Shown here in pieces: positions 39,783 through 49,858 of a stretch of DNA of 64,000 bases; the first letter of the stretch is position 1, and each line of letters begins with the position of its first letter. The translations under genes were made by a program, and so were the position numbers. Source of the stretch: Lycocorax pyrrhopterus obiensis. Lineage: Eukaryota; Chordata; Aves; Passeriformes; Paradisaeidae. Below the pieces are notes generated by a model. It was not told the DNA's origin and did no database searches. It saw only the letters and a program-made list of their open reading frames with translations. The stretch spans positions 1,504,638 to 1,568,637 of the forward strand of contig JACSVZ010000004.1 in assembly GCA_014706295.1 (NCBI GenBank). Reading direction: 5' to 3'.

Positions 39783-40028
39783 GGCGCCCCGGGGATGCGC
39801 TCAGCCGGCCCGCCCCGCAGGCAGCCTCCCCTCCCTCCGCATCCCTCCGCCGCGGTGCGCGGCCAGCGAGAGACCCGCCGTCCCTCCTCCTGGGGAGCAG
39901 CTTCAGCCCTCCTCCTCCTCGTCCTCCCGCTGCTGGAAATATTTCCCGAATTCCTCCTCGGATCGAAGGACTTTGAAAGGCAGGGCTGGTCGCGGACCCA
40001 CCCCCCAGCAGCCCTGCCCTCCCTGCTT

Positions 40029-40190
40029 GGGGCAGTCCCTAGCCCTGCCCTGCCTGCCCCTAGCCCTGCCCGTCCTGCCCGGGACAGTTTCCATCCATGC
40101 CCTGCGTGTCCCCTGTCCTGCTCTGCCCTGGCCGGGACAGTCCCCATCCATACCCTGCCTGCCTCCAGCCCAGCGCAGCCCAGCCAATCC
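40029..40190 (+). repeat. GC-rich minisatellite, three units of 52-53 bp
   Basis: Units begin GGGGCAGTCCC (40029), GGGACAGTTTCCATCCATGC (40081) and GGGACAGTCCCCATCCATAC (40134), each followed by CCTGC-rich sequence. Units 2 and 3 are most alike. It lies just upstream of the CpG island. Confidence 0.75.
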
Positions 40191-40199
40191 CACCCTGGC

Positions 40200-41623
40200 C
40201 GGTCAGCTCCTGCCCGCATCCCCCCGGCTGACCTGCAGCCTGCCAGGGCAATCCTGAACCCATTTGCACCCTTCAGGAGGGAGGGAGCCCTGGGAAAGAT
40301 GGAGAGAAGGGAAACGTGTGTGTGCGTGTGTTTGTGTGCGCACAAGGAGTGCCTTGCTGTGTCTGTCCCCGTGCCTCACAGTGTTGCCCATGGCAGCTGT
40401 GGGGAGGCAGGAGGTCAGGAGCATCTCAAGGGGCCCTGGGTTGCTGTTCACTCCCCTCTCACATCCTCAAAGTTGTGGCAGGGGCCAGCAGGGGACATGG
40501 GGTGACAGGCAAGGAGCGTTTGTGTCAGCTAGGACCCTCCTGGGAAGTGCCCTCACATCTGGCAGTGGGGTCAGCCCCTGAACCCGCAGAGCCTGCTGTC
40601 CCCACAGGAGGGTCATCGTGCTCGGGGAGGTCCTGCAGGAAGGCAGCAGCCTGGCACAGAAGGACTTGCTGCACCTCAGGCTGACCAAAGTGTCCTTCCT
40701 GTGGGCAATTCCCCTTTCACCATGCCTGAATGACTCCTCCACCCTTCGCTGGCTCCAGCAAGGAGCAGATGAACCCATTGTCCCACCCTCCAGGCAAAAC
40801 TCTGTGACTTTAGGAACTTAAAATAGCTAATAACTCACACACTGGTGTGCAAGTACCCAGTGACCTTGACGAACCCTCTGTGCCCAGATCCTCAGGTGCA
40901 ACAAGAACTGTAGGGAAGCACAGACATTGTTTTAGCTCCTGCACCCTCTTACACCCTCTCCCTCTTATCTTCTCAGCTGTGCCTGTACTTTTGGTTACCA
41001 CTGGCAAGACAGCAACCCGGAAGTTTACCTTTGGATTTCATTTGTGCTTTTCTTACTTGCTTTCAAAAAAAATTTTTTTGAAGATTTTTGCACCACTGTG
41101 TCCTTCAGCAGAGATGAAAAACTAAATTTCTCTGTTCAACATGAGGGGTAAGACGTGGATAATGTCACGAAACTCCTTTGTAAAGCACTTTGTGATGAGC
41201 TGACCAACCAAAAAAACAGCTACTTGTAATTAGTGTTGCAGCAGTTGTGGATATTATTTAGTTTTGGTCTCACTTTAAGAGCTTATTGCCTACATATGGA
41301 ATGAAAGGCATTTCCATATAAGAATTTGCTTTAGAAAAAACCATGATTTTGTGTCCAATAGCTAACTCTGATTTTCTGCCTCACCTCTTTTGATTTAAAG
41401 CTCTTTAGAGGAGGGATAAGTTTGCATCTGGCCATGTGTGGTACTTTGATGGTACTCAACTCTCCCAGCAGGGCCATTGATATAAAATGAGCACAGCTAA
41501 ATGTGTACAGCATGCACAGTGCTGTGCTGAGCTCAGGAGCTGAGCAGAGCAGTGGATGTGTATCAGTGGCATTTGGTTTGGCATTGGCTGCAGGATGCAA
41601 GGCGCTGCACAAGCTGGCATGGG
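40200..41623. other. Flank upstream of the CpG island, no gene seen
   Basis: No recognisable exon or transposon. A near-symmetric A/T palindrome (TTC, seven A, A, seven T, GAA) lies at 41062-41082. Open frames here are GC-driven and unrecognised. Confidence 0.5.
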
Positions 41624-41683
41624 AAAAGGACAGTGTGAGCAGGAAAAACTGGCAAAAGGATAGTGTGAGCAGGAAAAATTGGC
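41624..41683 (+). repeat. Tandem duplication of a 30-bp unit
   Basis: Two adjacent units, 41624-41653 and 41654-41683, differ at only two positions (C/T in both cases). The unit length is a multiple of three, so both strands show repeated ten-residue strings (for example KDSVSRKNWQ), but no known protein is encoded. The near-identity suggests a recent duplication. Confidence 0.93.
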
Positions 41684-41955
41684 ATGGTTGCAGCAAACAC
41701 AATCCCTGCTGGTGCTTTTCACCCTGCACGCTGAAATCCAATCCCTGCATCAGTAAGCAGTGGAACTCGAATTTTAGTCATGGAGTTCTCCCTAAAACTC
41801 CCTAATTCCCTCAGAAATGTTGCTGACCTACTTCCCAGCTCTTTCAGTGAATACAGTACCCAACTCCTCTGGATCACCAGGACTGTGCTAATGGGCACCC
41901 ACTGGTGAGCTGCCCTCTGAAGAGCCAGGCGCGCCCACGGGTCCTCCCAACTCAC

Positions 41956-42060
41956 CTCTCTCTGCAGCTTGCAGTGCGTGTTCCTGTCTCCCAGTGCCTC
42001 CTGCTGAGACCCTCAGAAAGGCTGCTTCAGCTGCGGGATTTTCCTGGCATTCCAGGGGAG
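41956..42060 (-). other. Predicted 105-nt internal exon (5' non-coding, SLC8A1 or lncRNA)
   Basis: All minus-strand splicing signals are strong and well spaced. A CTGAC branch-point motif lies about 22 bases before the acceptor, followed by the tract CTCTTGTTTTCTTCAG; the exon starts at 42060 and ends at 41956 with GAGAG|GTGAGTTG. Two of three frames are open but no known peptide is encoded, and there is only one ATG, with a short frame. It lies 2-3 kb upstream of the CpG island on the same strand as SLC8A1, so it may be a 5' UTR exon of transcripts starting further upstream. Chance cannot be excluded. Confidence 0.4.
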
Positions 42061-45000
42061 CTGAAGAAAACAAGAGTTTGTCAGTGCTTGTGGTGATGCC
42101 CATTAGTCCACGAAGCCTTTGTATGCACCCAGCCTTAATGGCACTGGGACAGCAAAGGTGAAGCAGCACTGTCCCACCTGAACGTGAGAGCGGCTTTCGT
42201 CTGTCTGCTTGAAAAGCGACTGGTTAGGAAGAAGATGAGGCTGGGAGGCTTGGAGAAGATGTGCTCCACTCCCCAGTCCCTCACACACCCCTTTCCAGGC
42301 ACATTTAGACCTTCATTTCTTACAGCCTCCAAGAGAAAGGTGGAGCTGGGCTCTGAAGGAAAAAGTGGAAGTCAGGGAGTGGGAGAGACAGTGAGTCCAG
42401 TTGCTGAGAGAAGATGCTGTGTTCCAGAGCTGCTCCCCACTGCAGTGGCCATGGTTCACACTGCTTTTTCTCAGCCAAGCTAGCTGAAGTGGTGGCTGTG
42501 ACAGAATGGAGCTCTGCACGGGCTGTGATATCTGCTGGGCGAGCTGAGCAAATGCTGCTGCGCTCTGCCTGATGCTCTAGGCAGAAATGCAACAAGACTG
42601 CTCATGTCCTGACACAGCAAGTTTTGTCACGGTGTGGGCACATCTGTGCTTCAGCATTCCAGATTGCAGCCTGGACTGTGCTGGGAGAGGCAGCACTTTG
42701 CTCCAGCTGCCTTTACCTCCCTGTCACTCTTTGCAGCCATGCAAGTGAACACCTACTACTGCAACGATGCTTACAACCACTAATTACTCGTCTCAAAATC
42801 ATGGAGATTCTCATGCCAATAGTAGCGAGTGGCTCATTCATTCCCTCATTCATTCATGCCCACCCACAGCTCTCTCCGACAGCAGCCTGCATCTCTCTGC
42901 AGTTGCTGGAGGAGGTTTCTGGGTATTGTCTGCATGTGCAGAGCACAAAGGCAATTCCTCCTGGTGAAGAGTGGGGTTAGTGGACTGCAGAGCCTTGAGC
43001 ACAGGACAGAATGGTGCAGGCCAATTCTCTGCTCAGTGCCTTGTGAAAAAAGACATCTGAACTGCTGCACAGTTTAGAGGAGGGGGACACAGAGCCTCAG
43101 GCACTTCTTGCTTGAAAAATTTCTGCCTTATATTCCCTGTAAGAGACAAGAGGTCAGGGCAATGCTCAGCTCAGCCAAAGCATGTTCATCTCCAAGGAGC
43201 TGTCCTACCACTCTTTCTTGTCCCTCTTTGGAACATCTCCTCGATGGAAGGCTTTGGTCTCAGATGATGCTGGAGGATAACTAGTGAGACTGCTTTGGCT
43301 GGTTATCTCTGGTCATGGTTTCCCTCCAGTCCCTCGGGAGATGCCAGAGAGGTCCTGCAGAAGCAGATGGGTTGTCACCTCTGCTTGCCATCCGTCTTTG
43401 CTCCTCGCTGCAGCAGACTCGAGCATGCGCTCCCTGAACATTCTCTGGCTCTCCTGTGCATGTTCTTGGCAGAGACCTGGAGATCCCTGGAGAGTGGTGT
43501 TTCTAAAAAAGATACTTGGAAACATCGTTTCCAGCCACTTGAGCACTTCCTTTCACTGACACCTTCAAACCATCCTTTGCTGTTAGGGGGATAAATCAGG
43601 CATTTAGAAATGTGGCAGATGGAGTGGGACACAGCAGTGAGTAGGAAGGGCAATTTTGTGTGCTGGACATCAGTGTATTTCTTTTTGAGCTCTCTAGGCA
43701 GTGCCTCCTTAAGTGTGTCCAAGTACCTGGTACAGTCTGAGTCCTGATGATCCCGTGGAGGTCTGATTGCATGACAATTGTCCATCAGCCAGCCACCGGG
43801 CTTGGATGAGAAAGGTGTCTTCTCCCCTGGAAAACTGGGAGTACAGACTGCACCCCAGGGAGGAGGCAGGGTTCAATGGAATGTTTTGGCGCACCTGTGG
43901 AAAATCGGTGGCGTGTGATTTGCTGTCACTCTGCTGCTCTGGGAGCCTGCAGAGGTAACCGGAGAAGCCGAGCCTGTGCCACTTTCGAGCTTCCCCCCGG
44001 ATATTTGCTCTGTGCTGTGTTTTATGCATGTTTAAACAATAAATCCAGAGCACTAATTCATGAGCATAGCGTTTCAGAGCTTGGGAGAGAGCTTTCCTGG
44101 AAGAAGCATTGACTGGCCAAATTTTGCAGAGCGCTGCTTATGTGTTACAGACACAAAAGTATATTTGCACTGGAAACCACCTGCTGCACAGGGACTGAAA
44201 GAAGGAGTAGTTAGAGAGGCCGGACGTGAATTTAGGAAGCTTGGAAATAGGGAGAGTTGCACATATTTTGCAAACATCTAGGCTGAAAAACAAGCCACAC
44301 ATTCTTCTCTTCAAATTCTGCTTCACAGTCATACTTTTCTTTTTAAAAAAAACCCTTTCTGGTCACCAGGCATATACAGGAAAAATTCAATATGTGTGCA
44401 GAATGACTTCAGCAGCTGGGCTTATTGTGAGAGATGTACAAGGTGCAAACTGTCTCCTTACTCTCCTCAAAGGGGTGGAAACAAAAAAGCCTTCTGGCAG
44501 CTGTCAGTTGTCTTGCCAGCAGTGCATGCTAACACCAGCATCCCACTTCCACTTCTCAGGCAAAAACCAGCTCCTAGCTGGAATCACTGAATCACTGGAA
44601 AATGAAGGACCAGGTGTCCCCTGCTGAGCTGGCTGTGCCTTAGCATCTTTTCCTGGCAAAACCATGACACCAATGAAGCTTTGTTTTGCTGTTACAACAC
44701 TGTACAACACAGGGACTAAAAATGCAGATGCAAGGTCAACCGAGATGTGTTTCCCAGTGAAATCCATAGCCCAATGACTCTGCTGCTTCCCTGCAAGGGG
44801 CCATGGAAGTGCCAGCCCTGGGGCAGCGCTGCCACCAAATAGGCACCAGCACTCTCCACCTGACACTCCAGCCCTCTTCATCACCATTCCAAGGCTGTAA
44901 CCTAGCCTGGAAAAGAATTTGGTTGAAAAAAAAGAATTCCCCCAAGTACAGAATTAAAAAGTAGCAAATAACGTAATAACGTGTTCTCTGGATTTGTCTT

Positions 45001-47529
45001 CTGCTTTTGAACCCTAGAGTTTGGTGCTTTCCAATTTACTTGGCAACCAGAAGCAAGTTAAAAAACTGCAAGAGTGATGAAATAGTAATCACATGACTCC
45101 AGGAGCTGGGACTTCCAGAAAAACAGAAGTGCAAGTGCCGGGTGGCACAGTCTGGGAGCTGTGTCCTGCAAACTGGGGACTGTGAGGCTTCCTCAGCAGC
45201 TCTGTCCCTATTCCTCCTTTGATCTATGTGCAAGGTTCCCATAGTTACCAGTGGGAAGCACAAGGCAAATCAGATGTAGTGCATGGCTCTGGCTGTGGCC
45301 CCTGGTTGTGAAAGTAATTTGGCCTCCTCTGTATCATCTGTTTGCCAGCCTTGAGCAAGGCTGGGTATTCCAGGGAAAATAGCCTTTTTTTATTGAAAGT
45401 GAGATGTGACTGGCCTCAGCTGCACAAAGCACCCTATTTATATTTTATTTATGTACTCCAGGTCAAGAAAGCTGGTGGAACACCTTGCAAAAGCCAAGCC
45501 CACTGAGTGAGAGGTCGTGCAATGACTTCTCCTAAAGGGAAAATTTCTTCACTGCAGTGGGCTCTCATCTGCTGTCCTTGAGAGTGGTCAGAAATGTTCC
45601 CTGACTCCTTGCTGCTTTGACTTTACCAACCTCTGCCTCAGCTCTGCCTTGTTTCACGTCCAAGTGGCCTTGCCTGGCGAGGTGTCCCTCCAGCACGGAA
45701 CAGCTCTGCCAGAGATGAGTCCTCGAGTCCTGGGGACAGAGGAACATGTTGCCTGCTGTTATCAGTCAATTTTAGGCCACAAGGATCCATGTGGCTGGAA
45801 TTCCTGTGCTCCTCGGTCTTCCCAAGGCACCTTGCAGACATCCTGTGTCCTTGCTCCTGGTTGACTTCCCCCCTGGGAGAGCTGAGACAGCAGCAGGGTT
45901 CTTATCCCATTTTCCTTCCCCACAGCTTAGTCCACTGGCCAGGGACTCATACTGGTGCACACACAGATCTTGCTGTTTAGGCACAGTTTGCTCTATTTCT
46001 TCTATTTTCTTCTGAAGATGGATGAACCAAAAATGCTTATCCTCTCTGTGCTGCAGGCTCAAGCAGTACTGAGGCAGAAACAAATGCTGCATGCCCTAAA
46101 CATGGGAATTGAAGCCCTGCATGTAAAGAGAATTTACCAAAAAAAAAAAAAAGAAAAAAAAGAAAAAAAAAGAAAAAAGAAACAAGAAAACTGGATGTAA
46201 CTTCCTGATTGCTTAGTGGTTATGGGTTTGGGGATTTTGCTGGACACTTTGGAGAAATGAAACTGCACCATTTGTAAGACTGGATTCTCCTTTCAAATTT
46301 CCGTGCTGTGACGTGCTAGTCTGTTTCCCCCTTGGAATTTCAAACATGGCCTGTTTAAAAGCTGCTCTGAGCTGAATGTTTTTATAACATCTTTCTGGAT
46401 TGTGATGATGCTTTAAAATGGTTGAAGGCGCCCCTTTGCCACCTGCCTCATGTTTAGAAATCCCCAAGTCCCTTATGGAAATCTCCTGCTCTTATGGGAA
46501 GCTGTGCCCAGCTTCTCTGAAATCTGTTTTGGTTCTGAGGCTGTAGAACCAGTTTGCTGGTGTGTAGGCAGCTGCGTGTTTGGTAGAGCAGTGTCTTGCA
46601 GGGCTGATGGGAATACAGGCTTCCCCTTTTCATTCAGCTCCCTTCCATGTGCACTTCAGCCACTCAGAAAGTTTCTGCCCCCTGCACCTCAAGATACCAG
46701 TGTGGTATCTTGGTCATTGTGCCAGGGCTGCTAACAGTACCTGGATTTTATTTGCCATCGGTAGATTCCAGACTTAACAGCTGTATTTATATGACCAGTG
46801 GCATCAGGAAAGCAGGCAACAGCTGCAGAAGAAATAAGAGAAGTGAGAGGTCTAGAAGACATGATTCAAGAGAAGACATTGCAGGAATGCAAACTGACAA
46901 GTCAAGAGGAGACATATATCCTCGCACATCTGAAAGAGTGGATGTTTTCCGTTCCTCCTGTTGACAAGATAAGAACTCAGGGGGTTAAACTACAGGCAGG
47001 GACACTGAAGTTTGGCACAAGGAAAAACTTTCTGTGGCCATGAAAGTAATGGTGTAGGCAGCTGGGTTGTCTGTAAAGAGGGAGAAGTGTGTATTTTATC
47101 ACTGAAAGGTTTTTAGATCAGGATGAGCAAACCTCTGTTGAGTTCAGATCAGGTGTAGGTGACCTAGTTCTCAACATCATTTCACCAGAAAGATGTATCT
47201 GAGAGATGAGCAATCAGGAGATATCCAGCACATCACAAAGGAAAAAACAAGGTTGTGATTAGGCTCAAAGGAAAGAAAACACTCATTTAGGCTTTGGGCA
47301 AAAATTTGGTGTTGCAGAAGATTCAGAGCACTGGAAATTAGGCCATGATGGGAGAGCACAGCGAAGTCTAGGTGGCAATACTATCCAATTTCACACAACC
47401 TGGGAGCAGACCGACCTTCATTCCAGGCTGGCGGCCAATCTTCTGGGTGGATGAGCCATTTAGCTCATAGGACTCCAGAGAAGAGAGCCGATTGTTGCTC
47501 TGAAGCTCATGGTATATCCCACTTGGGTT
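42061..47529. other. Upstream flank, no gene seen
   Basis: No recognisable coding exon, RNA gene or transposon. Isolated donor-like motifs exist on both strands (for example GAG|GTAACC on + near 43954) without partner acceptors that stand out. It ends in an A-rich tract and unique sequence before the LTR fragment. Confidence 0.5.
46137..46190 (+). repeat. A-rich low-complexity tract
   Basis: About 50 bases of A interrupted by single G residues. No AATAAA signal or gene-like body was recognised upstream, so there is no support for a processed retrocopy tail. Confidence 0.9.
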
Positions 47530-47703
47530 TTGTGGTTTAGGAATGGTATTCCCCAATTTAGTACTCCCACTAAAGCCACGCGCTGCTCCCACTCCCCTCT
47601 CCAGCTGGAGGCACAAAAGGCAAAGATCACAGGCTGAGATAAGAACAATTTACAGGAAACAGCAGAGAGATAAGAAAATGAATGGTAGCAGCAACAATAT
47701 TAA
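47530..47703 (-). mobile_element. Endogenous retrovirus LTR fragment (3' part), minus orientation
   Basis: Read on the minus strand, it matches the copy at 51517-51688 along its length, with scattered substitutions and small gaps. It carries the feature seen near the 3' end of avian ERVL-type LTRs (TAAATTGTTCTTATCTC) and ends in a CCACA-type terminus. No gag, pol or env coding sequence is attached. It is a dead fragment; family assignment is by recollection. Confidence 0.65.
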
Positions 47704-47719
47704 TTTTAAAAGTGTACAA

Positions 47720-47734
47720 AAGAGAGAGAGAGAG
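47720..47734 (+). repeat. (AG)n microsatellite
   Basis: About seven AG units next to the LTR fragment. Confidence 0.85.
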
Positions 47735-47759
47735 TGATTCACGTGCCAACATGCTCACG

Positions 47760-48067
47760 AGAGAGCCATTTTTTGCACAGGCAGATAGTGATAGAACAAT
47801 GCTAATTGTTTTAAACTAAAAGAGGAGAGATTTAGATTAGATGTTAATAAGAAATTCTTTACTGTGAGGGTGGGGAGGCACTGGAACAGGTTGCCCAGAG
47901 AAGCTGTGGATGACCCATCCCTGGAAGTGTTCCTGGCCAGGTTGAACGGGGCTTGGAGCCAACTGGTCTCGTGGAAGGTGTCCCTGCCCATAGCAGGGGG
48001 ATTGGAACCGGTTGATCTTTAAGCTCCCTTCTAACCCAAACCATTCTGTGATCCCATGATTGTATGA
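47760..48067 (+). mobile_element. CR1 LINE, 3' end fragment
   Basis: It follows the end of CR1: the TAGTGATAGAACAA and TTTTAAACTAAAAGAG blocks, AAGAAATTCTTTACTGTGAG, GGAACAGGTTGCCCAGAGAA, GATCTTTAAGCTCCCTTC, and a degenerate terminal repeat (ATTCTGTGATCCCATGATTG). The + orientation is opposite to SLC8A1. Decay of the terminal repeat suggests an old copy. Confidence 0.93.
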
Positions 48068-48700
48068 AAATAGTATCTTCGGTTAACTCTCACTTATGGC
48101 TGTCTAACAACATGAAATATGGGTATGAGGAGCTACCAGAACCTGCAGATTGTAAGATGTGATGTACATGCAGCCAACCATGTCTGATCAGAAGCTACAC
48201 TGACTAGACAGCAGCAGGAAAAATGGCAGAAGAGAGAAACATTGCCTCTAACAAGGCAGGGGTACCAGCTTAATCACGGGCTTGTCTGGGGCAGAGGGAT
48301 TGGATAAAGAAGCAGAACCTAGGAAGAATAAAAGAGGCAAAACCAAAATACAAGGTAAAGCAAGTGACACAGTGAGGAGTGATCTGGGGCCTTTGGTCAG
48401 CTGCGTGCTTAATTACGGCAACGTGACAAATGAGCGACATAGGTGTGAGGCTGAAGTCAGTCAGGTCACAAACATCTGCCACATCCAGCACACCCCCAGC
48501 TCCTCAGACAGCCTGACTCAGCACAGGGCTTTCCTGCAGATGGCTCTGTGTGGCAGAGACCCCGCTGAAGTGAAGTGTCTGCGTAAGACACTGCCACGAA
48601 AGAAGGGACACGCGTCAAACGACATCCATGCCAAAGACAAGAAATGAAGTTACAACTCAGGATGAAGGCAGGGCATCTGTGCTGGCGGAACATCAACTTT
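48068..48700. other. Unique flank, no gene seen
   Basis: No recognisable exon or transposon. A 121-residue open frame (48282-48647, +) has no recognisable family and is taken as chance. Confidence 0.45.
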
Positions 48701-48706
48701 ATTAAG

Positions 48707-48990
48707 GTTAGAGCCTTCAAACTTGTCTTGTTCTGTGATTTTCTGTAAGCTGCGTACATCAAGGCACGTTTCAAGATGATCAGACTGTCTGTTTCAAAGA
48801 GAAGAATGTTAAAATTTGGCATGTTCTTATCAACAGGGACAGAAAATGTCTAGAAAACATTGGTAGTGGCACAGCTTGTAATGCCTACAAACTTGTCTTG
48901 TTTTGTAGCATTCTTCTAGGTCTGTGCATCAAAGCATGCTCAAAAATAGTCTGCCTGGTTAGTTTTAAGGTAAGGACATTGAAATTAAGG
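48707..48990 (+). repeat. Diverged tandem duplication, period about 170 bp
   Basis: A copy starting CAAACTTGTCTTGTTCTGTG near 48718 and one starting CAAACTTGTCTTGTTTTGTA near 48890 can be aligned by eye for about 100 bases, sharing later blocks such as CATCAAGGCA versus CATCAAAGCA. The origin is unknown: a local duplication, or two pieces of an unidentified repeat family. Confidence 0.6.
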
Positions 48991-49650
48991 GTAAAAGGCC
49001 ACATACTTTTTTAGTGCATTATTGTGGAGGCACATCTTCAGGTGTTTTAACACCTTAAGGCCCTTTCCAGGTACACATGAAGAAGGTGCACATATAGACA
49101 GACTTGTCCTGGCCTCTAAAAATGCAAGGATTCTCACCAAATTATGGATCCTCAGGTGGGTCTTTGGCAGTTTATTTTGGAGGTTTTAAGAATCTAGAAC
49201 GCGTCTGACTAATTTTTCTAAAATAGTAATGATTTGTCCTGAATCTTAACCAATGATTGATGACAGAGAAATCATTGCCCACTAAGCAGATTTTCAGTGG
49301 CAAGCGGTACAAAGATTTTTCTTCTCTGACAATAAAAGGTTCACATCCTGTACACGCCATTCTCCTCCACATGATCTCCACACACATCTCCATGGTCCCC
49401 ATACACACTCACAGCAGAGAACCTTCAAGATTAACTCTTTTGTCAAGATTAATTTGGGCATATGTCACACTTCAGGGGAAGGGTGAGGTTATCAGCAAGG
49501 CTCTAAACAGCTCTAAGTGTCGGTTACTCTTGCTCTCAGAGCTTCACTTCAGATCAAATCAACTCAAGCCAAAAGGCAAATCTCTCAGTTATCAAGAAAG
49601 ATGCTTTGTGGAGCATCTCTTTTCCATAACCAGTGGCTAAAAAAGTAGGA

Positions 49651-49858
49651 TTACAGGATGTTTTCGGTTGAAAAAGGCCTTTAGGATCATGAGTCCAGCT
49701 GTTAACCTAACACACCAAAGTCCACCACTAAACTGTGTCCCCAGCCACCACGTCTACAGGTCTTTTCAATACCTTCAGGAATGGTGATTCCACCATTTCC
49801 TAAATAAATAAACAGGACTGATCACAATAGTGAGGCCTGGGGAACACCCCTAGTGAGG
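49651..49858 (-). mobile_element. CR1 LINE fragment with internal deletion, minus orientation
   Basis: The + strand shows the complement of the CR1 3' region: a GGTTGAAAAAGGCCTTTAGGATCATGAGTCCAG-like block (given by position, 49666-49699), then CCAAAGTCCACCACTAAACT, then CTTTTCAATACCTTCAGGAA. At 49799 it jumps to a more internal CR1 block (CTGGGGAACACCCCTAGTGA), so some bases are deleted. It is old and non-coding. Confidence 0.8.

Larger units (their letters stand above)
39546..39950 (-). other. SLC8A1: Candidate non-coding first exon 1a of SLC8A1 (5' end uncertain)
   Basis: On the minus strand the island runs into CGCCAG|GTAGGA, a good donor with the exon ending at 39546. The exon would hold GC-rich 5' UTR with a CT-rich tract, a TG repeat and one tiny upstream ORF, and it could splice to 29852. 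The upstream limit given is only approximate; no TATA box or initiator is obvious. The donor motif can occur by chance, so this needs transcript support. Confidence 0.4.
39090..39990 (-). promoter_or_regulatory. SLC8A1: CpG island, probable SLC8A1 promoter region
   Basis: CpG density rises sharply here compared with the flanks on both sides, with long GC-only stretches, an inverted CCAAT box (read on the minus strand) at 39301-39305 and two strong minus-strand splice donors. It lies about 10 kb upstream of exon 2 on the same strand. GC-rich, TATA-less promoters are known for the brain-type first exon of mammalian NCX1, so this is the best promoter candidate in the window. The start site cannot be fixed from sequence. 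Confidence 0.7.

Noticed and set aside
39542..40505. Several long open frames (233-267 codons) on both strands of the CpG island
   Set aside because: GC-rich sequence lacks stop codons in all frames. The translations are Pro/Ser/Arg/Gly low-complexity from simple repeats.
46137..46190. Poly(A) tract as the tail of a processed pseudogene
   Set aside because: No gene-like body, poly(A) signal or target-site duplication could be seen upstream.
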